A stretch of DNA of 64,000 bases, from the NCBI RefSeq assembly GCF_048268085.1, contig NZ_JBLWWF010000020.1, forward strand, positions 1-64,000, in the 5' to 3' direction. Positions 54,136 to 63,775 of the stretch are shown here, piece by piece. This DNA comes from Neptunicella sp048268085. GTDB lineage: Bacteria > Pseudomonadota > Gammaproteobacteria > Enterobacterales > Alteromonadaceae. The translations under genes were made by a program, and so were the position numbers. The notes below the pieces were generated by a model. The model saw nothing but the letters and a program-made list of their open reading frames with translations, did not search any database and was not told the DNA's origin. Numbering within the stretch: the stretch's first letter is position 1; the number at the start of each line of letters is the position of its first letter.

Positions 54136-55074
54136 TTGTCGGCTAAACCGTTTCTATTGGTTTTACTACTGTTGCATTGTTGTCAAGCTGTAGCCTCATC
54201 GGTGCAGCAGGATGAGAAACAAGTCGAACTCAACAGCACTGATGAAGCCTCTCCAGCGGCTTTATCTTCTTCACTTATCGATAAACGGATGCAGTCGGAA
54301 CAAAGCCTGCTCGCCGATCCTTTTGGTATTACCCAGCACAAACGTAATTATGTGCTGGCTTTCAGTTATATTGATAATCCCAACCAGATTGGTAGCAGTG
54401 AATCCAATCAGGATAGTATTGATAATGTAGAAGCTAAGTATCAGATTAGCGTTAAGATGCCCCTATATCGCTCGGATACCAGTGCTGACGCACTATTTTT
54501 TGGCTTTACTGCCTTATCTTTCTGGCAGGTTTACAGTAGCGAAGTATCCAAGCCATTTAGGGAAACCAATTACGAGCCTGAAATTTTTTATAACTGGAAC
54601 ACCGAATACAAATTGTTAGGCTACCGGTTTAACGCCTTCCAATTAGGCTTTAATCACCAATCCAATGGCCAGAGTGAATTACGTTCACGTAGCTGGAATC
54701 GGTTGTTTGCTTCAATGCTGATGACCGACGCTAATAATCTGTATGCCTTAAAAGTGTGGTACCGCATTCCCGAAGATAACAAACTCGATCCACTGCAACC
54801 CACCGGTGATGATAATCCTGATATAACCGATTATTTGGGTCATTTTGAATTTGTCTATGGCACCGAGATCGGCAATTTTCAGGTATTGGCTAAATGGCGT
54901 AACAATCTCAAATTTAACCATAACAAAGGCAGTATTGAGCTGAATCTCACCTATGCAATTTCAGAACGTTATGAACTGATGCTGCAATACTTTAATGGCT
55001 ATGGTGATTCACTGATCGATTACAATAACTACCAGCAACGCATTGGTATTGGCCTACAACTGGCCTTTTTCTAG
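54136..55074 (+). CDS. pldA: Outer membrane phospholipase A (PldA)
   Basis: 312 residues. A signal peptide (LLVLLLLHCCQAVASS) precedes a beta-barrel. The catalytic triad falls at H174, S176 and N188 (HQSNGQSELRSRSWNR), the same spacing as E. coli H142, S144 and N156. The enzyme cleaves phospholipids that reach the outer leaflet after envelope damage. TTG 54136 is chosen because AGGGGA at 54125-54130 lies 5 nt upstream. It follows the cyclase gene after 9 bp and is probably cotranscribed with it. Confidence 0.94.
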   Translation: MSAKPFLLVLLLLHCCQAVASSVQQDEKQVELNSTDEASPAALSSSLIDKRMQSEQSLLADPFGITQHKRNYVLAFSYIDNPNQIGSSESNQDSIDNVEAKYQISVKMPLYRSDTSADALFFGFTALSFWQVYSSEVSKPFRETNYEPEIFYNWNTEYKLLGYRFNAFQLGFNHQSNGQSELRSRSWNRLFASMLMTDANNLYALKVWYRIPEDNKLDPLQPTGDDNPDITDYLGHFEFVYGTEIGNFQVLAKWRNNLKFNHNKGSIELNLTYAISERYELMLQYFNGYGDSLIDYNNYQQRIGIGLQLAFF

Positions 55075-55092
55075 TAACCTGATCAAATTCGA

Positions 55093-55383
55093 TTATTTAT
55101 GTTTATTTAGCGCATTAAATTTTGCCATTTGCTCTTCTGTAGCCGGTAGTTGATATTTTTCCTGCCACTCGCTGTAGGGCATACCGTAAATTTGCTCACG
55201 GGCAGTGTCCATATCTATCTCGACTCCCAGTTTTTCCGCTTCTGCGACTGTCCATTTGGAAAAACAGTTACGACAAAACCCGGCTAATATCATTAGGTCA
55301 ATATTTTGCACATCTTTACGATTGTCCAAATGTGCCAGCAAACGACGAAACACCGCCGCTTCAATTTCAGTTTGTTTATCCAT
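55093..55383 (-). CDS. DUF1244 family protein
   Basis: 96 residues, all helical, with the conserved LDNRKDVQNIDLMILAGFCRNC, FSKW and GMPYSEWQEKYQLPAT segments of DUF1244. The two cysteines C38 and C41 (CRNC) form the main motif. Its function is unknown. It starts 14 bp after the mrcB stop on the same strand, so they may share a transcript. Confidence 0.9.
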   Translation of the reverse strand: MDKQTEIEAAVFRRLLAHLDNRKDVQNIDLMILAGFCRNCFSKWTVAEAEKLGVEIDMDTAREQIYGMPYSEWQEKYQLPATEEQMAKFNALNKHK

Positions 55384-55397
55384 TTAAATATCCTCAA

Positions 55398-57779
55398 CTA
55401 TTTATCACCAAACAACCGTTGCCAAAAGCTTTTGCTTTTGGGTTTACTCTGCACCGGCTTACCACACACTTGTTCAGGTGATGACAGTCCATCCAGAATA
55501 GCCGGTAAATTAATACTATCGGCACAGGCATTCGCCAGTAAATGACCACTTTGTTGATCAAAGTGGACAATATTCACCCCTTCCGGCATCGGCCTTATCA
55601 GCGATTTGGGATGCTGACTGTGCTGATAACGGACATACAAATCCAATGCGCCACTGGCTCCGGTTAAATGCGTGGTCTGGTTGTCATCTTTTCCCACCCA
55701 CACAGTGGTCACCATATTGCGATCAAAACCGCTAAACCAGCTGTCCCGATAATCATCGGTCGTGCCGGTTTTACCTGCCATATTCACCCGTGGAAATTCC
55801 TGTTTTAATCTTTTCGCAGTACCTTCACGAGCTACCTTGTGTAGCGCATAATTAACCAGATAGGTGGCTTTGTTATCCAGCCGTTGTTCAGTTGTGTGCT
55901 GATTGCGCCAAATGAGGTGATTATCGGTAGACAACACTGCCACCAAGGCATGCAAGGGAATGTATCGACCTTCATTTGCAATAGTCTGATACATTTGATT
56001 AACCTGCAGTGGACTAAAATTGACCGCCCCTAAAGTCATTGCCGGATATTCAGATATTGGCTCTTCAATACCTAAACGGTGTAGCGTGTCGGCTACCTGA
56101 TCGAGCCCTACTTGCATGCCCAGATTCACCGTTGGAACATTTAGGGAATGGGATAGTGCTGTAATCAGATTCACTTCACCACGAAACTTTTTATCTGCGT
56201 TGAGTGGCTGCCACAATTGCCCATGGGTGCTTTTCATTGTTAGCGGTTCATCGGGTAATACCGTCGCTAGCGTATAGTGGTCATATTGCTCCAATGCAGT
56301 CAGGTAAACGGCAGGCTTGATCACCGAGCCCACCGAGCGTTTGGCATCCAGCGCTCGATTAAAGCCGCTAAAATCAGGCTCCCGACTACCGACAATCGCT
56401 CTTAACTCGCCACTTTTAATATCCGTGACCAACATGGCACCTTGCAGTTGCTTAATGCTTTTACGCTGTTCTAACACTGGAACCCCCTGACGCATTGCAC
56501 TTTCGGCTCGACGCTGGGCGAGAGGATCCATCGCGGTAAACACGCGAAGGCCAGATTGAAATAACTCTGGATTAGGTAAGACGTCATGTAATTCCCGTCT
56601 GACTTCATCCATAAAAGCCGGATGTTTACTTTGCGACAAACGCGTATCACTAGCTAATTTCATCGGTTTGGCTATTTGCTGTTGATACTGGGCTTTGCTT
56701 AATAGATCCGCTTCAAGCATCATGCGCAATATCATATCCCGTCGCTCAACAACCCGATCAGGATGACGACGTGGATTATAAAATGACGGCCCCTTAACCA
56801 TTCCAACCAGTGTGGCGATTTCCGCTACATCCAGCTCCGATAACGGACGATCAAAATAAAAGCGACTAGCCAAACCAAAACCATGCACACCGGTAGCGCC
56901 ATTTTGACCGAGAAAGACTTCATTTAAATAGGCCTGCAGAATCACATTTTTGCTATAGCGTAATTCAATTAATAACGACATCCAGGCTTCATTAATTTTA
57001 CGCAAAATCGATTTTTCACGGCTTAAAAAGAAGTTTTTCACCAATTGCTGAGTGAGCGTACTGCCGCCTTGTACATTGCGTCCTGCTTTAATATTAGTGA
57101 CCAGAGCGCGCAAAATAGATAAAGGCACCACGCCGTGATGGGAATAAAAATCCCGATCTTCCACTAATAGCAGCGCTTGAACTAATGCTTTTGGCACATC
57201 GTCTAAATTTACCAGCATACGATCTTCATGAGCGGCGCTGATTAATCGCGTCACGAGCCAAGGCTCAAGTCGGATATGGGACAACTCCGCTCCCGATTGC
57301 AAATCAGTAATACGTTTGATTTTCCCTCCGCCAAATACGATTTGAATAAAACGCACCGGCTGCGATCCATCGGCAAAATCAAACGCCCGACGTACAAAAC
57401 TGATACTTTGGCCCTGCTGTAAATAGTCACCACTTTGCTGCAGTTGCTTAACCGGCCGATACGCCAGTAACCTCAATTCATCCACCAATTCGGCCTGACT
57501 TAATTCCAACTCTGTATTTAGAGACAAAGGTCGCGCGTAAATTTGCGCTGGCACTTCCCATTTGTTGCCATTAAAGCGCGACTGGATCAGGGCATCCAGA
57601 TACAGGCTATAGCCCGCTATCAAAGTCAACATTACCAGCATCAACTGCCACCAGTGACGCATTAACCAATACCTGCCACGGGCGATATATGAAATTCGAA
57701 CGGTCTTGGAATTAGCTTTGCTTTTATTGCCGGAGGATTTATTGCCTGGACTTTTCTTGCTGGGGCTTTTTTTGGTCAC
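55398..57779 (-). CDS. mrcB: Penicillin-binding protein 1B
   Basis: 793 residues, a bifunctional peptidoglycan synthase. It has a basic Ser/Lys-rich cytoplasmic tail, a membrane helix (about 43-62), a UB2H-like region (about 80-180), and a glycosyltransferase domain with catalytic E207 (VEDRDFYSHHG) and GGSTLTQQLVKN. The transpeptidase has S485-x-x-K488, S545-L-N547 and K670-T-G. The UB2H region suggests regulation by LpoB, which is not in this window. The gene order hrpB-mrcB is as in E. coli. Confidence 0.95.
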   Translation of the reverse strand: MTKKSPSKKSPGNKSSGNKSKANSKTVRISYIARGRYWLMRHWWQLMLVMLTLIAGYSLYLDALIQSRFNGNKWEVPAQIYARPLSLNTELELSQAELVDELRLLAYRPVKQLQQSGDYLQQGQSISFVRRAFDFADGSQPVRFIQIVFGGGKIKRITDLQSGAELSHIRLEPWLVTRLISAAHEDRMLVNLDDVPKALVQALLLVEDRDFYSHHGVVPLSILRALVTNIKAGRNVQGGSTLTQQLVKNFFLSREKSILRKINEAWMSLLIELRYSKNVILQAYLNEVFLGQNGATGVHGFGLASRFYFDRPLSELDVAEIATLVGMVKGPSFYNPRRHPDRVVERRDMILRMMLEADLLSKAQYQQQIAKPMKLASDTRLSQSKHPAFMDEVRRELHDVLPNPELFQSGLRVFTAMDPLAQRRAESAMRQGVPVLEQRKSIKQLQGAMLVTDIKSGELRAIVGSREPDFSGFNRALDAKRSVGSVIKPAVYLTALEQYDHYTLATVLPDEPLTMKSTHGQLWQPLNADKKFRGEVNLITALSHSLNVPTVNLGMQVGLDQVADTLHRLGIEEPISEYPAMTLGAVNFSPLQVNQMYQTIANEGRYIPLHALVAVLSTDNHLIWRNQHTTEQRLDNKATYLVNYALHKVAREGTAKRLKQEFPRVNMAGKTGTTDDYRDSWFSGFDRNMVTTVWVGKDDNQTTHLTGASGALDLYVRYQHSQHPKSLIRPMPEGVNIVHFDQQSGHLLANACADSINLPAILDGLSSPEQVCGKPVQSKPKSKSFWQRLFGDK

Positions 57780-57871
57780 TAGTCACACTTTTAGGTAAAG
57801 ACAAAAGAAATAGCAGGTTGTGTCGCTAAAATAGCGAAGCTGATTGTAACGTTTCTACTGAATGATTGCAG

Positions 57872-60322
57872 TCACATAAATTTTTTCGTTTTTGTGGTGG
57901 CCAGCGCATTGGCAGGATCATCTGGCCAATAATGCTTGGGATAACGGCCTTTCATTTCTTTTTGCACCTCTTTATAACTTCCTTGCCAAAAACCGGCCAA
58001 ATCACGAGTTTTCTGGATGGGCCGATGAGCGGGAGACAATAGCTCAACCAGCACTGCCAACTTGCCGTTAGCCAATGTTGGCGTTTCCCGCATCCCATAC
58101 AGTTCTTGCATCCGTACCGCCAAAATCACTTCACCTTCGGGCCGGTAATCAAGCTTAATATCCGTGCCGCTGGGGACGGTATAGCGGATTGGAAAAGTGC
58201 TGTTCAAGATTTGCTGTAATGGCCAGTCTAATCGATTTAACAGCATCTCAGCGAAATTGAGCTGACTAAATTGTTTCCAGTTCATGACTTTAGTTAAATA
58301 AGGTAATAACCATTGTGCTAGGTCATCAAGCAAACCTTGCTCACTCATATCCGGCCAATTTTCAGCGGGGGTGAGCTGCTGCGCCAACCGTATTCGATAA
58401 ATTAACTGCCACGTCGCATCATTAAAAGGCAGGTTGTTAATTCCTTTTTGCGCGATAACTTGTTGCCAGAGCTGATCGAGATAATGTTGTTCCAGTTGAT
58501 TCACAGGATGACTAGATAAAACAATTTTCCCTAGTACTTGACGTTGCTGAGCAACAACCGCTTGCTTTGAATCCTCCCATTCACAGTAAAAATCCGATTG
58601 AATAAGATGGCTAAAATGGTGTTGAAGCTGGGTTAGACTGATCGGCTCCGCTAAAGTGATTTGTGCATCCCCCTGCTGTTTGTCGGTACTCAGCATTGAA
58701 CCTATCACCAGCCAGGGCTGTGCCGCCATCGGATCATCTTGATGCAATCGGGCACCACTGCCATTTGCCAGTAAAAAACCGCCATTGGCACGTCGCTTGG
58801 CTATCCATTGGGGATACGCATAGGCAAGTAGCAAGGCACTATCGTCTACCGGCCAATCTTGCATGGTAACGTTTAAGCGCTGGTGCCAATGGCGAATGGA
58901 CTGCCAAACAGCATGCTGCTTATTTTGTTGACAATATTGCAGACGGAGTTGCAGTTGCGCCGTATCACTATGCTTGAGGGGATCTTTATGTTCGAGCAAA
59001 GCGGCGATCGCTGCGGCTAAACTCTGGTGCGCGGGGCTAATACCTTGGCTGTTAACTAGCATATTGGCCATCGATGGATGCCCACCCATCTGCTGTAACG
59101 CTCGGCCATGAGCGGTTAATTTTCCTTGTCCATCAACTGCTTTCAAGTCAGTCAACAACTGATTGGCTTGTTGAATTTGCGCATCCGATGGCATATCAAT
59201 CAAAGCGAGTTCACGTATGTCAGTCCCCCACACCCTGGCTTCCAACAGAAAAGAACCAAGTTCACTATTAAGTATTTCAGCTTCTGCTTGAGTCGCCATC
59301 CGATCCTGTTGTTCACGACTCCATAGACGATAACAGACACCGGGTGCTAATCGACCAGCTCGCCCTGCGCGCTGGGTGGCTGACGATTGTGATATGCGTT
59401 GCGAAACCAGTTGAGTGATCCCTTTAGACAAGTGAAACTGCGCGGTCTTCTCGATACCACTGTCGATAACCACTTCTATTCCGTCGATAGTTAAACTGGT
59501 CTCGGCAATATTAGTCGCCAGCACAATCTTACGCTGCCCTGGCTGGCAGACAGCAATGGCCTGTAATTGCGCTTGTTTGGATAACTCACCATATAAACAG
59601 TGCACCTGCACATTGACAGACACCATCGACGTTAAAGCACGTTCGGCATCTCGAATATCCCGCGCTCCAGGTAAAAACACCAATATGCTGCCAGTATGGT
59701 TTTGCAGCGCCAATTGCACTAGCCGGATGATTTTCGCTGATAATGGCTGATTGGAAGTATCAGGATGATAATAAATTTCGACAGGATAACTACGTCCCTC
59801 ACATTGTAATAATGCTGCGTCGGGAATGAGCCTTTGTAGCGCCTGAATATCTAACGTGGCAGACATTACCAGCAAACGCAAATCATCCCGCAATGCCTGT
59901 TTTACTTCTAAACATAATGCCAACGAGAAATCCGCATAAATACTGCGCTCATGAAATTCATCAAACAGGATTAATCCAACCTCAGGTAATTCCGGCTGAT
60001 TTTGCAACATGCGCAATAAAATACCTTCAGTGACAATTTCTAATCGCGTATCCGCACTGACCTTATTCTCACCGCGCATACGATAGCCTACTGTTTTACC
60101 TACGGGCTCATTAAGCTGTTCGGCCAAGTAAGTCGCAATACTGCGCACTGCAATGCGTCTAGGCTGCAACATAATCATTTTTTTGTGCTGAAACTGACCC
60201 AAGCGCAATAAATGCAACGGTAGACACGTGGATTTGCCAGCGCCGGGAGGCGCCACCAAAATCACATCTTGGTTCATCAAGGATTGCTGTAATGGAGAAA
60301 GAATGGATTCAATGGGTAACAA
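57872..60322 (-). CDS. hrpB: ATP-dependent helicase HrpB
   Basis: 816 residues, a DEAH-type helicase. Walker A APPGAGKST sits at 24-32, followed by DEFH at 121-124, SATLD, then TNIAETSLTIDGIEVVIDSG and QRAGRAGR of the second RecA domain, and the HrpB-specific C-terminal domain to the end. The start is TTG 60322; no in-frame ATG gives the conserved N-terminus, and the ribosome site is weak. The substrate RNA is unknown in bacteria generally. It lies 92 bp upstream of mrcB and is divergent from thpR. Confidence 0.93.
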   Translation of the reverse strand: MLPIESILSPLQQSLMNQDVILVAPPGAGKSTCLPLHLLRLGQFQHKKMIMLQPRRIAVRSIATYLAEQLNEPVGKTVGYRMRGENKVSADTRLEIVTEGILLRMLQNQPELPEVGLILFDEFHERSIYADFSLALCLEVKQALRDDLRLLVMSATLDIQALQRLIPDAALLQCEGRSYPVEIYYHPDTSNQPLSAKIIRLVQLALQNHTGSILVFLPGARDIRDAERALTSMVSVNVQVHCLYGELSKQAQLQAIAVCQPGQRKIVLATNIAETSLTIDGIEVVIDSGIEKTAQFHLSKGITQLVSQRISQSSATQRAGRAGRLAPGVCYRLWSREQQDRMATQAEAEILNSELGSFLLEARVWGTDIRELALIDMPSDAQIQQANQLLTDLKAVDGQGKLTAHGRALQQMGGHPSMANMLVNSQGISPAHQSLAAAIAALLEHKDPLKHSDTAQLQLRLQYCQQNKQHAVWQSIRHWHQRLNVTMQDWPVDDSALLLAYAYPQWIAKRRANGGFLLANGSGARLHQDDPMAAQPWLVIGSMLSTDKQQGDAQITLAEPISLTQLQHHFSHLIQSDFYCEWEDSKQAVVAQQRQVLGKIVLSSHPVNQLEQHYLDQLWQQVIAQKGINNLPFNDATWQLIYRIRLAQQLTPAENWPDMSEQGLLDDLAQWLLPYLTKVMNWKQFSQLNFAEMLLNRLDWPLQQILNSTFPIRYTVPSGTDIKLDYRPEGEVILAVRMQELYGMRETPTLANGKLAVLVELLSPAHRPIQKTRDLAGFWQGSYKEVQKEMKGRYPKHYWPDDPANALATTKTKKFM

Positions 60323-60401
60323 GGGATATTTAATAGCGTATGCAATGATAGATGGCCGTTATGATAACATTGTCATTATCAATCAGCCTAAGGAGTTTAT
60401 A

Positions 60402-60917
60402 ATGCGCTGCTTTCTGGGGCTAGAGCCTGATAGTCAAACTAAATTGGCCATTGAAGATTGGCGAGAGAGAAACTTCGCCTCGCTGCAAGGTCCAGTGCCC
60501 ATGACAAATTTTCATCTGACCCTGCTCTTTTTAGGCCAACTTGAGCAACACCAAATAAACCAGCTCTATCAAAATATTCAACAGCTGCAAGACCTGCCTG
60601 GTTTTACCGTGACACTCAATCAAATAGGTTACTGGCCGAAACCTAAAGCCTTATGGTTAGGTGCTGAACAGACGCCAGCCCAATTAGATTTACTCGTTGA
60701 TACCCTGACCCGAATTGTGCACCAATGCCATATTGATCTGCAAAAACGACCTTATATCCCACACCTGACATTATTTAGGAAGTGTTCGCAAAACCCTCCG
60801 GCGGCCCTAATTGAACCCGCGTTCACTTGTCATTTTGACCAGTTCCATTTATTTGAATCAGTTTCATCTCGTCATGGAGTCAGTTATCAACGTCGCGCTA
60901 GCTGGTCTCTAGACTGA
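60402..60917 (+). CDS. thpR: RNA 2',3'-cyclic phosphodiesterase (ThpR/LigT)
   Basis: 171 residues of the 2H phosphoesterase family. The two catalytic H-x-T motifs are H38-L-T40 (FHLTLLFLG) and H121-L-T123 (PHLTLFRK). ATG 60402 has AAGGAG upstream; a longer reading frame from 60228 would run over the divergent hrpB start. In E. coli the homologue also neighbours hrpB. Confidence 0.93.
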   Translation: MRCFLGLEPDSQTKLAIEDWRERNFASLQGPVPMTNFHLTLLFLGQLEQHQINQLYQNIQQLQDLPGFTVTLNQIGYWPKPKALWLGAEQTPAQLDLLVDTLTRIVHQCHIDLQKRPYIPHLTLFRKCSQNPPAALIEPAFTCHFDQFHLFESVSSRHGVSYQRRASWSLD

Positions 60918-60922
60918 CCCGG

Positions 60923-62602
60923 TTAAACCTTAAACTGCTCAACAATCCCCTGTAATTCCACTGCCATGCGGGTTAATTCGTCAGTCGCGGTGGCGGTTTC
61001 TTCTGCGCCTTCAGCGGTTTGATTTGACATCTCATTAAGCCTGACAATATTGCTATTAATCTCTTCGGCCACTGCCCCCTGTTCAGTGGCCGCACTAGCA
61101 ATATGGCTAGCATTATGGCTAATTTTTTCCACCGCCTGAGCAATTGTATCGAGCGCCTGGCTGGTGTCGACCGAAAAATCGACAGCCGCTTTTGCTTCAT
61201 CCTGACTTTGTTGCATGACACTTACGGCCTGCTGCGAACCCGACTGCAGTTTTTCGATCATGCTATTAATTTCATCAGTGGATTTTTGAGTACGGCTAGC
61301 TAATGTCCTTACTTCATCGGCCACCACGGCAAAGCCACGCCCCTGATCACCGGCTCTTGCTGCTTCAATAGCGGCATTCAATGCGAGTAGATTGGTCTGA
61401 TCGGCGATGCCCTTAATGACCTCCAACACGGTATTAATCGTTTCAGACTGCTTACCAACTTCGTTTATTGTTAGGGCTGATGTTTCCACTTGTTTAGCTA
61501 AACGATTAATTTGTGCTATTCCCTGTTTAACAATATCAGAACCTTTCTTGGTTGCGTCGGTGGCCTCATAGGCGGCTTGCGCAGTCAGATTAACACTCTC
61601 GGCAACTTGCTGGGCTGTGGTAGACATTTCGTTAATTGCAGCAGCAATCATCGACGTTTCCTGATGCTGAGAATCAATTATCTGACTCGTTTGGCGAGTC
61701 ACTACTGACATCTGTTCCGACGCAGCCGAAAGTTGTGAGGTGGTACCGGAAATTTGCCCCAACATCCCCAGTAATTTTAAGCGCATCCCATTCATGGCCG
61801 CTTTTAGTTCACCAATTTCATCGGCACTATCGACTATGATTTCCTGACTGAGATCTCCGGATGCAGTAACAATAGTCTGCCGAATAGCACGCAGGATCAT
61901 ATTGGTCACATACAGCCCTAAAGAGACCCCAAAAATAACACTAACGATAATAACAACCAGCATGACCCATGCAGATGTTGACTCATGCTGATGCGCAATA
62001 TCCACACTGTCCAAGGTCAATGCCTCAACTTTAATTAACAGGGCATCCAAGGTTTGATCTATCTCATCTGCTTCTTGTTCAACGAGCAAAGCATGTTGTT
62101 CAGCCTGTTTTTGCTGATTTTGGCTATAAAAATTAAACACCTGTTGAGCATGTTTAGTAAATGCCTGATGATTGGTGGCCACTTTGGTCAGCCCATCTAA
62201 GATTGGCCTTAGTGCTTTTTCTGCCGACGTACCATCGGACAACAAGGCCTGTTGAGCCAATTTCTCAGCCTGTTTCAAAATATCGGTGATTTTTGTCGAC
62301 GAAGAATGGAAACCCTCTTGAGTGCGATTAAATCGGGGTTCGGCATCACTGGTGTGTTGCATAATCGCACCGTAATGACTGGCTCTTTCAAACAAAACAA
62401 CCTGTTCCAGCTGTTCAACTGTGGTAAGCGTTAACTGCTCGGTCAATTTAATATTATGTTCCGCGATTTTTTCCAGTTCTTTCCCTATCATTGCCATCGA
62501 ATAAATGGCATAGGCACAACTCATGACCAGTAGCAGGTTTAAGATGCCGACGATACTCATTAATTTTGTTCGCAACGACAAATTGTTGATAAATTGATTC
62601 AT
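60923..62602 (-). CDS. Methyl-accepting chemotaxis protein
   Basis: 559 residues. An N-terminal membrane helix (about 11-33) is followed by a periplasmic four-helix-bundle sensor (about 35-205), a second helix (ASAWVM-like region, about 211-235), a HAMP domain and a long cytoplasmic coiled coil. The kinase-binding tip is intact (EAARAGDQGRGFAVVADEVR). The ligand is unknown. No che genes are nearby, so it is an isolated receptor of a chemosensory system encoded elsewhere. Confidence 0.93.
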   Translation of the reverse strand: MNQFINNLSLRTKLMSIVGILNLLLVMSCAYAIYSMAMIGKELEKIAEHNIKLTEQLTLTTVEQLEQVVLFERASHYGAIMQHTSDAEPRFNRTQEGFHSSSTKITDILKQAEKLAQQALLSDGTSAEKALRPILDGLTKVATNHQAFTKHAQQVFNFYSQNQQKQAEQHALLVEQEADEIDQTLDALLIKVEALTLDSVDIAHQHESTSAWVMLVVIIVSVIFGVSLGLYVTNMILRAIRQTIVTASGDLSQEIIVDSADEIGELKAAMNGMRLKLLGMLGQISGTTSQLSAASEQMSVVTRQTSQIIDSQHQETSMIAAAINEMSTTAQQVAESVNLTAQAAYEATDATKKGSDIVKQGIAQINRLAKQVETSALTINEVGKQSETINTVLEVIKGIADQTNLLALNAAIEAARAGDQGRGFAVVADEVRTLASRTQKSTDEINSMIEKLQSGSQQAVSVMQQSQDEAKAAVDFSVDTSQALDTIAQAVEKISHNASHIASAATEQGAVAEEINSNIVRLNEMSNQTAEGAEETATATDELTRMAVELQGIVEQFKV

Positions 62603-62669
62603 ATGCTCTCGTGGTCTCGTTATTTAATGACGTTATTATGCTTAACGGCCCAGCTGACCTGCAGTTGAG

Positions 62670-62690
62670 TTATTGGTTATTGGTTATTGA
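62670..62690 (+). repeat. Short tandem repeat TTATTGG
   Basis: Three 7-bp units (TTATTGG, TTATTGG, TTATTGA) lie upstream of the minus-strand chemoreceptor start. It is too short to infer function. Confidence 0.6.
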
Positions 62691-62896
62691 ATTTCAGCAA
62701 TTAATCATCCCATAGTGGCACATAAATAAACAATTTTTCTATCATATAAGACTCAAATCTATCCGGATTATTGCCACATTCGTCACCGTAAACCTGCAAG
62801 TGGTGGAATTTTCATTGCAAATTGACTAAAGCGCGTTGAACTTGGTGGTGTTAGAACTCACACACAAATTGATATTAACTAACCTTTGAGAAAAAT

Positions 62897-63655
62897 ATGA
62901 ACATCAAACCGTTAATGCTTTTTTGCAGCTTGCTAATGCCTTTGGCGACGTTAGCAGACGACCTGATTCAACAGGCAATAGATAACCCTGATCGGCCGGC
63001 TGAAGACCGTCTTCGAGACAATCTTCGACGCCCTGAAAAAGTGCTAACTTTTTTTGATTTACAAGCTGGTCAGCAAGTATTAGACGTATTTTCGGGGAGT
63101 GGGTACTACACCGAACTGGCTGCCAGAATTGTTGGCCCTGCGGGTCACGTCGATGCACATAACAATGGCCCTTATATTCAATTTGTTGGTGAGGATAAAA
63201 TCAACGCACGCTATGCGGACAATCGGTTAGCCAATGTGACTCAATTAATGCAGGATGCCAATCAGCTGGATTTGCCCGACAACCATTATGACCGTATTTT
63301 GTTTATTCTCAGTTTTCATGATTTATACCACATCGATGAAAAAAGCGGCTGGGGTAAAATTGATGATCAAGTATTTATGACTCGGTTACTCAAGGCGCTC
63401 AAACATAATGGTATATTGGGCTTGGTAGACCATATTGCCCCTGCTGGAAGCGGAACAGAGGCGGGAGAAACATTACATCGTATTGATCCGGCCATTATTC
63501 GACACAAAATGAAAGAGTGGGGATTTAAACTTATTGGTGAAGCCGATTTTTTGCATAACCCCAGCGATCCGTTGAACGTACCAATGTGGGATAAAACTGT
63601 GCGAGGTAAAACCAGCCGAGTTGTAATGATATTTACCCCCCAGAAAAGTGATTGA
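62897..63655 (+). CDS. Exported class I SAM-dependent methyltransferase-like protein
   Basis: 252 residues. A clear signal peptide (PLMLFCSLLMPLATLADD) precedes a Rossmann methyltransferase domain: VLDVFSGSGYYTELAARIVGPAGHVDAHN (motif I and following), FILSFHDLYHID (motif IV region) and ALKHNGILGLVDHIAP. Similar proteins with signal peptides are annotated as predicted periplasmic methyltransferases (COG4798-type). No activity is established, and the periplasm normally lacks SAM, so a ligand-binding role is possible. A hairpin follows at the stop. Confidence 0.83.
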   Translation: MNIKPLMLFCSLLMPLATLADDLIQQAIDNPDRPAEDRLRDNLRRPEKVLTFFDLQAGQQVLDVFSGSGYYTELAARIVGPAGHVDAHNNGPYIQFVGEDKINARYADNRLANVTQLMQDANQLDLPDNHYDRILFILSFHDLYHIDEKSGWGKIDDQVFMTRLLKALKHNGILGLVDHIAPAGSGTEAGETLHRIDPAIIRHKMKEWGFKLIGEADFLHNPSDPLNVPMWDKTVRGKTSRVVMIFTPQKSD

Positions 63656-63676
63656 TATAACTATTTCAATCACTTT
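63645..63676 (+). terminator. Hairpin over the methyltransferase stop
   Basis: AAAGTGATTGA (63645-63655) pairs with TCAATCACTTT (63666-63676) around a 10-nt loop. The stem includes the stop codon; the following bases (AGTTCTA) are not a strong T-run. Confidence 0.5.
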
Positions 63677-63775
63677 AGTTCTAAAGCATATTTACTCGGC
63701 CGCTACGAATGAGTAGGCTTTGCTAAACATCCTCGGATTTATTACTTAGTTTTGCTCCCGAGCAAATGGAAACTC

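Noticed and set aside
60228..60401. N-terminal extension of the thpR reading frame
   Set aside because: It runs antisense over the start of hrpB and has no ribosome site; ATG 60402 with AAGGAG gives the conserved start.
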